Shown here: positions 47,696 to 59,830 of the stretch, piece after piece
Numbering within the stretch: position 1 is the stretch's first letter
Layout: each line of letters begins with the position of its first letter
Assembly: GCA_026936325.1 (NCBI GenBank)
Contig: JAPTHN010000001.1
Coordinates: forward strand, 166,206,138-166,270,137
DNA: 64,000 nucleotides
Origin: Platynereis dumerilii
Taxonomy: Eukaryota; Annelida; Polychaeta; Phyllodocida; Nereididae
Direction: 5' to 3'
The notes under the pieces: model-generated
Databases searched by the model: none
What the model saw: only the letters and a program-made list of their open reading frames with translations
Told to the model about the DNA's origin: nothing
Position numbers and translations under genes: made by a program

Positions 47696-50600
47696 TAGTC
47701 CATGAGCCAGGCAGCCAAATTTGACCAGTCAGGCTCACTCAGAGGGAGGAATTCTCATAGTGATTTTATGTTAGCCCTATTTCTCTAGTTTCAGAAAATG
47801 GGTGATAGCAATCTGTATCTCTTAGCCTTCACCATGCTATCACCCTGTTTTTAAACATATGTTGAAGCCTCGGAAATTTCCGTTTTTTGGGTTCCGGTTA
47901 GACTTATATCCATAAAAACTGTTGTAACTTCATCAATATTGCACCAAACTGCATGAAATTTGATATATGACATCTTCACAATATACAGAAGACATATCTG
48001 CCACAATCAGAGCCATTTGCATCATCCAATGTTTGCATATAAAGGAGTATTTTTATTTCAAGTTGCATGTCAAAATTAAAATATAATTAAAACTGAAATC
48101 TTCCTCTAACTTTGGTGTATCACCAAGAACTATTTAATAAAAAATCCAAAATTATTTCATTTTAGTAGCAGGATGCCCTCTCAATCATATGGCATAGTCT
48201 CAGCCAATTTGTACTGATATTAAGGTGATATCAAGATGTTTATCATAAGCACTTCATGTCCGAAAATTGCTCAATTTTCACTTTTTAGATCAGTTTGATG
48301 ATGATATTCTCAGTTTACTTGCAAGAAGAAGTCAGTGCAGTCAATTATGATTGGAGAAATTGATTGATAAATTACAGAGCATGATTTACAGGTCAAAGAG
48401 TGTTGATTTTGTATAATTTTAGTTAAATTTTGAATATATAGACAGCAAAGCCTATCACAGGAAAATGTGGATTCATGCAAATTTCTCAAAATGATTGTAA
48501 GAGCTTTGAAAAGCTTATTTGCATGATAACTGCAATATTTAGATTGCACCTGTACCATAATTACCCTTTAATCACAACATTTCATAGAAATAATGAACTA
48601 ATTATAATAGAGAACCTACAATGGATTGGCTTACTAACAGTGACATTATAATGCAGGCATGTTCAACAAAAATAAAAGCTTAAAAGGTTATCAGAATTCA
48701 AACGTTTCAATCTTTATGACCTTTCTCATCAATATAAACCTTTTAAAAACAACAGCTAACCATCAAAATTAAGTCACATTGTCAAAACATGTTGATAAAT
48801 TGTCATCATCCTCATCACTGTATTACTCTGTCACATGGTTCAGATCCTATTTTGGTAGAAACTTAATATGCTTCACCTGTTCACCCTGGCCCCCTTGAGC
48901 TCATCGCCACACGACTCCAAGCTGAGCTAAAGTTTCCTGAAACATACACCTGATTGACCTTATGCCTTCTTTTGCCGCAGACTGGTTGTGTAGGACCCAA
49001 GCACCAATCCCAGTTCTAGTCTTCTGGGCAATGACTTAAATGTGTCATCACTTTCGCTGATCTCAGATCGGCATCAGAGAGTAGAGGATCAAGCTTATTG
49101 CCTCACCACAGCCTGTTTATCAACCATTTTCTCAGCCAATGCATCGTCCCTGGTGTCCTAACCAAGACACTCCTAATGTGGGTAGGTCTATGTGTGTCTT
49201 TGCATTGCTTTCAGTACCCAAAGGAATTTTCATAATCAGCCGCATTTTCACTTTAGATATTTCAAGTTAAGTCTCAAACCTACCCACAGTCGATAGCTAT
49301 CCTGCACCCTCACTGTCCCTCAGCTGTTAAACAAAATCATACTTGAAGTCTCCCTGGTTGTCCCAAGACAAGATGTATGCTGCCCTCTGTCTAATGCATG
49401 CACTGTACAACATTTCTCTTATTAGCCAACAAAATTGTATATTATCTTTTTTTCTGTCATTTATTTTTCAACCCTCTGATGACCAAACCGTGGCCACTAG
49501 GGAGTACAATGGCCAGACTTGTCTCTCATAAATCAGCTCATGTTGTGAGTACATTCTTCTGCAAGCTTGTTTTGCCAGCCCAGACCTGTCCTGCTGAAGC
49601 TTCTCTGAACTAATCTGCGCAATCTGCCATGGAGCCTGATTTTGGCTCTCTGTTATTTCCTTCACTCAATGTCAGAAGCTCCATTTGGCCTCTTGATTGC
49701 TTAGCAGTCTGGCTCCAGACTAAGCTGGGTCATAATTATATCTAACTCAAAATTGTTACAGGAGACTGTTGGCTTATGTAAGTGTCCATAAGCCTTCATC
49801 AGGTTTGCTTGGAGCTTGTTTTAGACTCTCAGCAGCTGCTTCCTTAGTTTCAGCTCCTACTATTCCTCCTGGAGCCTCTCGTCTGGTCACATTTGCTGGC
49901 TAAGGATGACACTTTGGCCTGCCCAGTCTCTATACTGGTAGCTGTTACAAAACATAGCTATTCCTCAGACCATGTACACTCAGTTGCATAGATTATGCAG
50001 CCCCACTTTGGTGGATATACACTGTAGTCAGTAGCCATACATTGTAATGTCAACCAGACAATCTTTCTGGACTCCATTCCACCATTGGTCTTGCTCAAAG
50101 TTTTCACCAATACTTTTTCTCTTTTGGGATTGACATAGGGACTACTCCAAGCATCTTCATTAATCTCTCCTCAAGTTTCTAGATCACCACCCAAGCTTCT
50201 GAATCTTCTTCTTGGCCTGCCTGAATAATGCCTTTCTCGCAAAATCATAGCTCTCTGGAAGTGGGTGCTCATCTCTTGCCCATTTTTTCATAGGATTTGG
50301 TGTGTGCACATCATCCAAATGCAGGATCTCATCTCTTGCCCATTTTTTCATAGGATTTGGTGTGTGCACATCATCCAAATGCAGTGTCTTCTGCCTTGTT
50401 CCTTTAAAAACACATGGTTTTTCAAAGAAGTTGTGGTTTCCTTCTTGCTTGTCCACCTGTAACTTCAGGCTTGTCTGGCCTCCCTCAGTTCAGGCTATCA
50501 CTCTCCTCAAGCTAAATGCCTTGCTCCACTTGAGCTTGCTCACCTGCAAAATCATAGCTCTCTGGAAGTGGGTACTCTTCTCTTGGCCATTTTACACAGG

Positions 50601-52680
50601 ATTCGGTGCGGGCACAGAAGTTGTGGTTTCCTTCTTGCTTGTCCACCTGTAGCTTCAGGCTTGTCTGGCCTCCCCCAGTTGATGCTATCACTCTCCTCAA
50701 GCTTCTGAATCTTCTTCTTGGCCTGCCTGAATAATGCCTTTCTCCACTTGAGCTTGCTCCTTGCAAAATCATAGCTCTCTGGAAGTGGGTGCTCATCTCT
50801 TGCCCATTTTTTCATAGGATTTGGTGTGTGCACATCATCCAAATGCAGGATCTTCTGCCTTGTTGCTTCAAAAGCAAATGGTTTTTCACAGAAGTTGTGG
50901 TTTCCTCCTTGCTTGTCCACCTGTAGCTTCAGGCTTGTCTGGCCTCACCCAGTATACAGGCTGTCAAGGCATTGATGGTGGGAGACTGTTGAGTTAGGGA
51001 CAACCTCGGTGCTGTCACAGGGGCATCTCAGAGATATTGACTCTTAATTTAGAAAATTCCTACTCTTTACTGGGTATATCTACAATGCTCTGTGAAAACC
51101 TCTTCCCTGGTGCCTGCCTTATATTTACTTGCAGTCATTAGCAGTACATCTGGATTGTGCCTTATCCGCCTTTGTCTAACCATCCTGTTATCTCCTGACT
51201 TGCATGCGTTGTCTCTGGGATTGCTTCCTGACCCAATAGTCTGAGCAATGTCTGGTACAAGTACTACAACCTCCTTCTCTTTGTGCTGTTTGTTTTTTGT
51301 TTGTGTTTTACGCCTCTGCAGCACCTTAGTGGGCTATATCGAGGCAGGCAATCGCCGTATGATGATGAGATGAGAAGACTGTGAGTCTGGCACATACCCT
51401 TTTAATTCAGGGATGCCCAGGATCTTTCAGTTGCCCCAGCATAGAATACTGGATACAACCCGCCACCATTTAATGTTCCTTGGGCTCGGATTAAGTGCCT
51501 TCTCTTTCTGCTATTGGAATGGATGTTCTTTTTCCTTGGGTATGCTTATGTTCCATTTTCAGTGCAACATTGAACTATAATAGGTCATTTCTACATTTCT
51601 ATCTCCTTATCAGCCATACAGACATGCCAAGATAGGATTTATGTCCTTCATTAAAGCAAAAAGCCGACCAATGAGACCACATGGCAGCTATATGAGCTAC
51701 TGTTCTACAGATGTATGAGGATCAGATGATTTTGTCAAGCAATGCAACCCAACTTCATATTATGTCACCTCACACCAAAGTTATAGGAAGAAAATTATGC
51801 AAACAAGCTCACAAACTAACTAACTGTCCATTTTGGATCATCAACATGCATTTATCATGCTATTCAGCTATTCTGAACTGATCACTCATCAGGAGATACC
51901 TGTGTGGTTCTAACTTTTTGTATTAAATTTTGTCAAAATTTTAATTTATGTATTCAAAATGTGACTTAAATTATACAAAATCAATAATTTTTACCTAAAA
52001 ATCATGTTCTGTAATTTATCAAACAATTTCATCAATTATAATTGACAGCATTGACTTCTTCTTGCAAGTAAACTGAGAATATCAGCAACAAACTGTTCAG
52101 AATAGTGAAAATTAAGCAATTTTTGGACATGAAGTGCTTATGATAAACATCTTGATATCACCTTAATGTCAGTACAAATTGGCTGAGACTATGCCATATG
52201 ATTGAGAGGGCATCCTGCTACTAAAATGAAATAATTTTGGATTTTTTATAAAATATTTCTTGGTGATATACCAAAGTTACTGGAAGATTTCAGTTTTAAT
52301 TATATTTTAATTTTGGCGTGCAACTTGAAATAAAAATACTCCTTTATTTGCAAACATTGAATGATGCAAATGGCTCTGATAGTGGCAGATATGTCTTCTG
52401 TATATTGTGAAGATGTCATATATCAAATTTCATGCAGTTTGGTGCAATATTGATGAAGTTACAACAGTTTTTATGGATATAAGTCTAACCGGAACCCAAA
52501 AAACGGAAATTTCCGAGGCTTCAACATATGTTTAAAAACAGGGTGATAGCATGGTGAAGGCTAAGAGATACAGATTGCTATCACCCATTTTCTGAAACTA
52601 GAGAAATAGGGCTAACACAAAATCACTATGAGAATTCCTCCCTTTGAGTGAGCCTGACCAACCCTCTGGCTCATGGACTA
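47696..52680 (-). mobile_element. Long-TIR DNA transposon, copy 2 (4985 bp, inverted)
   Basis: Reverse complement of copy 1 with few differences; it is 57 bp longer, mainly from an extra stretch near 50181-50237. Terminal inverted repeats at about 47696-48441 and 51949-52680. The left flank is ATA and the right flank is ATG. All frames inside mirror those of copy 1. The four arms of the two copies each contain the palindrome CGGAAATTTCCG (40081, 44657, 47871, 52504). Confidence 0.9.
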
Positions 52681-54784
52681 ATGTTTGGAAGGTAAATTGA
52701 GAAAGTTGAAACTATTGCCACATAATCATATATTTAGACACTTGATTGTTGTGTCTGGAGATGTATGTATACTTTTACAACATGAATGATTTCTTTTTTC
52801 CATGGGTGTATTTGTGAATATCATGATATACATAATGTGCATTTAAAACAATACCAAGTCGTATTAGATATACCTGATCTTGTTTTGAAACTATTTTTGC
52901 CCTTAAAATAATGTAATGGTAAAAGCTTCCATTGTATATTCATGCACTCCATATCACATCTACGAAATCAGGGAAAGAGACAGGACATAACTAGACTTAA
53001 ATGGATGAAAGTTATTTCAATGTCCATCACACGCAGACCTACTGCTGAGGGGTGATTGGAGTTGAGTGGACCGGATCTAGACCATGCACTTGCAAGGTTT
53101 CTGGGGCTACAGAGGTGCAACATTGTGTACACAGGGAGTAGAGTTTCCTTTCACTGTGGCCACAGTGTTTTTCTGGAAGAGCTGTTTTTTAAACACCATT
53201 TTCCTTTTTCTTGCCCTATTCAGTCCGTATTTTTTATGATATGTAAGTGTACGAGCACAAATGCTGGTTGAACCTGGCATTGACCATTTACACTTTTGCG
53301 AAATTTCATCAGGAAGGAATGATGAATCTGAACTTAGAGGATCTATAGACAACAACCACTGTAGTGTGTACTCGCTGGACCATTTTAAGGCTGCCACTCC
53401 ATCACTTCGCACAGCTCCTGGATAAAAAGCCATCGATTATATGCATATGATCAGATTAGGCTAGCTTTATGAAGTCATGTGCAAAGTTGAGTTGCTTGGA
53501 AAAAACACCTCCTTGCGTGTCTTTTGGAAGGTATTCGTGTCACGACTGGTTTTGCTTTATGTGTCAGAATATCCTTTCAATTGTAGTGTGCAGCATGCTC
53601 TATTTTTAAGTTGTGTGAAATTCTATAACAGTAAATGGGGCGGAAGCAATATGGAGACGTAAAATATATCATGGTATAGCATTTCTGTGAATAATAAGTG
53701 TTTTCCACTACATGACAGGATGAATCAACCTGGAGAATGTATATTGAATTTTTGTGCTTCCAGGCGTTGCTATTTTTATATATTTTTTGCTCTTAAAAGA
53801 TTTACTAAAATTTTCCTGGTGTAGAGTTTGCTGTTATAACTGTTCAGATTTAATGATTGTATGAGAATCTGTAGAACAGGCCAATAGAGAATCTTAATCC
53901 TAACGATGACCTTGAAACTTTAAACTATATATTTGGATAACAAGCTTTAATCACACTTGATTGTAAAGTTTCTGACAGTGAATGAGATGCTGGAGTCAGT
54001 CGGAATGCATTTGTGAAATTAGACCCATTTCAGTTCAAAGATATATAATACAAGAACACTTGCTCAGAGATCACAAAAATTGCTGTGACACTATAAAATC
54101 CAAGTTTCAAAAAAGGCATTTGCTGATATAATGCCTATGTTGTTTTTAAAGTTACTCAAGATGAGTTATAAGTTTTTGATTGCTTTCAAGAAAGGTAGTC
54201 TTGTTACTCTACAGGATACTATACCTAGAGTGAGACAGCTGAATAGATTACTAGCTAGATTACTCTTAGTTATTACTCCACCTAGACTCGCAAATTTACA
54301 GAAACCTTGTATTTGTTTTCCTGTGATCCTTGTATTGATTATTTTTATTTTCTAACAGTCCAATCAAAGCTAATCATAGCTACATAAATCAGTAATAGTT
54401 TGTTGTATACCTTTATCATTTTTCAAAGGAGCTTGTGACAAAGAAAATTTCTTTTGGATTACATAGTTGTAATCTGATTACTGAGAACACCAGTACTATG
54501 TATTCATGTTAGCTTGGCTACACATACTTAGGTTATATTATATAGCATTGCACTTGATGTGAGGGAAAGGAAGGGATGCTGATGTGTTATAATATGTGCA
54601 TAAAACAGCCGGTACCAAGAACGTGACATTGATCACACTGTAGAAGTGATGGAGCAAATACTGAACAAGGTGACAGATTCAATAGGATTAACCAAGGCCC
54701 TTCAACCCCACTGTCACATCTACATACATGGATTGCTGTAACCTTGTGACAATGTCACAATGTTTGTGACAATTACATAGAATT
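52681..54784. repeat. Duplicated blocks, copy D
   Basis: 52681-52855 matches 39604-39780. 52970-53270 matches 28440-28720, 61480-61810 and, inverted, 59490-59770. 53311-54440 matches 61850-62600 and, inverted, 46330-47695. 54500-54784 matches 62750-62915 plus 63888-64000. The junction near 54674 (GAGCAAATACTG) is the empty site of the element at 62916. Confidence 0.8.
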
Positions 54785-54900
54785 GTTTGGCAGAAATGAC
54801 GTTGTCACAATGTTGTGAAGAAACATAAAAGATACGATTTGAGTTTGCGATGTAGTGGCAATGTCTCACAATGTTGTGGAAAACTTCAGTGTTGTGAAGA
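54744..54900. repeat. Cluster of TTGTGAC/GTCACAA motifs
   Basis: TTGTGACAATGTCACAA (54744-54760) is a palindrome apart from its centre base. TTGTGAC, GTTGTCACAATGTTGTG and CTCACAATGTTGTGG follow within 150 bp. Part of the cluster recurs at 63968-63996. Confidence 0.7.
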
Positions 54901-57900
54901 AAAAAAAAATCCAACATCGTGGGAGCATAATTTCTACCTTACATTTCCATGTGACCGACCAACAGACAAGCCTTTCACCAATTATAGTGTCATTTTTACT
55001 TTGTTAATATCTAGTGCATGGTAAGAAAGCTGAGAAAACGATATATAATGATGAAGTTGAAAGTAATTATATGAATTATACCTCTTCTAAAAACATGGAG
55101 CAAACCTTTGATCATCTTGAGATTTTCTCTTATGTTGGGAATAAAGCAACGTTCAGACGGACAATTCTTATCAACTATCTTCCCACGCAACAGCTTTGAA
55201 CTGTTCAGAGATTCTTGAATAACACTAGTCTATTCATGAGTTATACTATTACTTTTTTATTCTGCGCAGGGTAATCTTTAAATACGGTGTGAACAGATTT
55301 TTAGATTTTTGGCAACCACTTGCTAAGAAGGAATGAGAACATTTTGATTAGTTAAGATTTGTTTGTCCTATTCTTTTGGATTCTTAATTGACAATGATTG
55401 ATTGCCAATTAATTGAAGGGTATTTGGAGCATGTTATTACACCACCCGTGCAATGACACAACTAATTTTCAAATTAGGCTTTTTATGTAGCTGCACACTG
55501 AATCAAAAGCATTATCCAGATTTCTGATGAAAACATTGAAGTTTAATCAACTCTGCATGGTATCCGGAAAATATTTTCAGTTTGTTTCTTCTTCCTGATT
55601 TTTCAATTGGCCCATGCTGATTTGTAATAATTCTCCTCATCACTGACTGCATGGAGAAGAGAGTAACTTTGGCCTTCAGTTTTTCAGAACATCACTGCAG
55701 GTTTGTTATTTGTGATATTGGTTTATATAAGACTCTTAAGAGTGATTGATATTGAATTAGTATTGTCATTCCAGTTCCTCAACAGGAAGAACCAATTTCT
55801 ACAAATAAGGGAACCTGAAGTGTTTATCACCATACACAGGATCAAGAATAAGCAGCTGAGAATTGCCTAGTTTTAATTTCATTCTTCACAATTATACAGC
55901 GTTATGGACATTTTTAATGTAATATATGACCACCTGCCTGAATCAATAGGCTTGCTTGTTTGAGGAATAATTTCTTGTTTGAGAAGACATTCACCTATCA
56001 CCAGTGGCAGATCCAGACATGATATTCTGGGTGGGGGCGGACCCATTTCGGCAGTCACTGTCCGTGTTACTGCATTTTTAAAAATTCTGCTGCTGTTGAT
56101 CTTGGTGGTCTGCCACTGATCACCATTGATGAGTATTCTCATCCAAAGGCGTATGAAGGATGAAGGAAGTAAATCTCAGTCTGTGTGTTATGTTATTGTT
56201 GCATATTGGTTTTGCCAAGACTTGTGATGAAGAGGTTGCATGAATGCAGGTATTCCGCGTGCGATTTACTAGTTTTCTTATCAGAAGAATATTGATGTTT
56301 TTCTTTTTGACACAATTTCAATCACTCAGAATTGCTGGGGAAAAACATTGTAACCCAATGTTATGAATGCAGAAGAAGGCTCTAAGAGAACTCATAAGCA
56401 GTAGCAGGAATTTTGTTTGAGAGATCTTATTCCTTGAGATGAATAAGGAGATAACTGAAGTGTTATGAGGAATAACCCGTGAATGAGGTGAAGAAGAAGA
56501 TAATCTCTTAGCATATTGTGCAGAATGATGCCTTACGGCATTTTCGCACCTTATTATGTCAAAACTGTTGACTTTTTAAATCTTATTCAATGGCTCATGA
56601 TTCTGACAGGTTTGCTTGGCAATATACATATGCTAATTCTAGTTAATTCTGCTTGAAGATTTTCAAATCATTATGCATTTCCATGACTCGTGAATGTGTT
56701 TTGCCAAGCAATTATACAGTTATCTGCATGAACCTCTTGACTTGTCATCATAAGGTATAATAACTATAATTGATGGTTTTGTGGAAACACAGATAAGGTT
56801 CCTTTCCTGATACAAGCTGTAAAAAGAGATATAGTAATTTCTGTTCTCATATACTGACAGTCTTTTGTGGGCCCTTTATGTATTTGAAGTGGATTAAGAT
56901 TTAAGAGGGTGTACACACATTGCTTGTTAAAATAATTGATATATTAATCATATAACAATGTATGCCAAGAAGATGTAAACTACCAGCCTTAGACGCATAA
57001 TCATGTTTGGCCATTTTTGTCCAAATATGTTTCATCATGAAATGCTTTCATAACATGGTGATCTCAAACAGAAGAGCCTGTCTAACAAATTGAAATTGTT
57101 TTATTTTTTGTTGTCATAAAATGTGAGCTAGTGTCTCTTTGAGCATGAAATTTATTGACCAAGGCTTTTTGCAAGACAATCTCTTCAGCGCAGAGAAAGC
57201 TGTTCTCCAGAAAACCATTAATATGCTGCTAGGCTGAAGGTGCTAAACGACGTCTGCTTGGGGAAAATGTGTTTCATTACCGACTGACAAAATCTGTTAT
57301 TCCTGTCTCTGAAAGCTTCTTGGTCTTGAATTAAACTTATCGTTTTTGTAATGAGTGTGACTGAGTGCCAAAAAGACTTAGTTTCTTGGCTGCCTGGTTG
57401 CGCCCAGAATCTTGAAAAGACTCAAGATGCTTCATCACTCCATGAGTATTGGTGAGATGCCAGGCCCATCAGCAGAAGGCTGTATACGCTCAGTCGTGTT
57501 ACTTTGAAGGAGTACTCCAAGCCATTGGTGGTCACTGAGGTATTTTGGGTGGTCTGGCTTGGGAAAGATGTGAAGGGACAACTTGGGCAAGATGTGAAGG
57601 GACAACTTGTAAAGGCCGACTACCGAGGAAGGCTAAGGGTCATGGTAGAACATCAAGCCCAGGCACAGACACTGACCCCTGTCTGCAATAAACATTTCTG
57701 TCATAGCGCCATGATTCAAACTTTTTCATTAGCCGGCTGCCTTTGTTCGGACGAACTTTGCATAAATACACAGGTGGTGCTTTCTTGAAATTCTGATAAG
57801 AGGACAAAGTGAACATCTATCAGCTGAGGGAGTTGATGAAATCAATAGGTGCAGCTGCTTCCAAAGGGAGTACTTGTCCTTATCAATGGTGGCCATGGCC

Positions 57901-58269
57901 AGATTTATCACAATGTATTTTGTCCTTTTTGGACGCCTTTCTCAGATATGCCCAAAATCTGTTCTCTGACAAAAGAATAGCCCTTAGCTACTTAGCTGAG
58001 AAACCACATTAGGCCTATATAAAGCCACAACAGGAAAGCATTATATTATATATACCCCATAATGTTTAAAATACCACATGAAAAAGCAGTGGATATATCC
58101 AATGTGGTATTGCGTTGTGCTATAATACACTCAACAGGCTGACTGTTTGTCTCATGGTAAAGCCTCTGGTGATAAATCACATATTCCCTCTACTGTGGTG
58201 AATAACCTATACATATCACATGAACATTGAACAATGAATCTGAACTGTACATTTTATAAAACTGGTACC
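54901..58269. other. No gene seen; mostly single-copy in this window
   Basis: AT-rich sequence without a recognisable gene and without partners that I could find. A 24-bp direct repeat (GATGTGAAGGGACAACTTG twice) lies at about 57561-57610. Open frames of up to 94 codons are unrecognised. Confidence 0.45.
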
Positions 58270-59830
58270 TTAGTTCTATGGGTGCAAATCTTGGCTTCTG
58301 TGGCTTCTATTCAGATATAAACTTAATATCACAGCCACATCAGGAAGATCTTGCATTGTGTTTTCGTAAGCTATGGAGTGTTGAAAATCTTTAGGATAGA
58401 GCAGAGACCTGTTCAAGACCTGTTCAATAGTTGTCTTTTGTAAAAATGGGCAGTTCATAATAAGATGCTGGAGAGTTGACTTTTCTATAAAGGCCTTTAT
58501 GAAAACAAATTTTGTAGCTTGAGAATCAACTCTTATTTTCAGGAACATCCATGTTAACTTCAGGCATCCATATACAAATGTCATGTAGCTGTGGCAGGAC
58601 CTTCCATACAAAGATCCTGCAAGTGAAACAAATATAATGTACTTCACATGTCAAGTTTTATCCAGAACAAAACAAACTGTGATGCACACAGAGATCTTTG
58701 TCTAATCCCATCACAAATTATGTGACATCCACTGAGGCATTTGTGTTCATTCATCAATGTCATCGGTCTGGAGCCTGAGCAGTGAATATATCTTTACCGC
58801 CACACCTCTTCTCCTTGTCAGGCACACATACTTATATCTTCATTTTTGATTCAACCCCATGGCAGTTATAGAATTTCACAGAACTTATAGAGCAGCCCAC
58901 CACAGCTGAACGGATATTGTGACACATAATGCAAAACCAGTCGTGACAAGAATAGCTTCCACAATACAGGCATGCACATGAAGGTTTCTTTTCCAGGCAA
59001 CTCATAAACTTTCACAGGAACAGATTTCATAAGGCTAGCATCATCTGATCACATGCATACAACCAATGGCTATATATCCAGGAGCTTAGTGATGGAATGG
59101 TAGTTCTATAATGGTCCAATGAGAACACACTTAATTTGATTGTTGTCCGTGGATTTTCTCTGACAATTACGACATAAATATGACACAATACAATAATAAT
59201 TGATTGTCACAGTAAATTTTTGCAGCATCCGATAATCAAGTAACAATTATGTAATGTCAAATATACTATAATTTATACATAATTAATTAATACAATTTAT
59301 ACATAATTAAGCAGTCTAACACATGCAGGTACGAATGATTTGCTAAACCTTACTGTTCTCATGAGTTGCACTTGGAATCTTCTGCGTGATCGTGATGATT
59401 GAACAAGTCCTATTGATTTTTAGTGTGGAAAGTAAATTGGGGTTGTATCCATACTTGTACTCCTACATTTGCATATTCCATGTAAAAAAAACGAACTTTT
59501 GAATACAGCAACAAAAAGGGAAATGATGTGTTAAAGAAATTCTTCCAGAAAAACACTGTGGCCACAGTGAAAGGAAACTCTACTCCCTGTGTACACAACG
59601 TTGCACTTCTGTAGCTTCACTACCCAGGAAACCTTGCAAGTGGTCTAGATCCAGTCCATTTAACTCCAATCACCCCTCAGCAGTAGGTCTTCATGTGATG
59701 GACATTCCAACAACGTTCGTCCATATAAGTTCTCGTTATGTTTGTAATATCCAGCCTCTTCCACCAATTAGCAGATGTGATGTGGTTCACCCAGTTTACT
59801 GTTGACCAGTCTTACTTGCATAGACTTTTT
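58270..59830 (-). repeat. Second inverted duplicated block
   Basis: On the minus strand it reads first like 52970-53270 (59770 to 59490), then like 53400-53660 (59110 to 58860), then like the block at 36080-36330 (58850 to 58280). The middle ~400 bp is not matched clearly. Its orientation is opposite to the blocks on both sides. Confidence 0.75.

Noticed and set aside
48310-51324. Set of open frames inside the second 4.9-kb element
   Set aside because: Mirror images of frames in the first element; no transposase motif is seen in either.
57504-57788. 94-codon frame with KDVKGQLGQDVKGQL
   Set aside because: The repeat in the protein comes from a 24-bp DNA duplication; the rest is unrecognised and has no supporting context.
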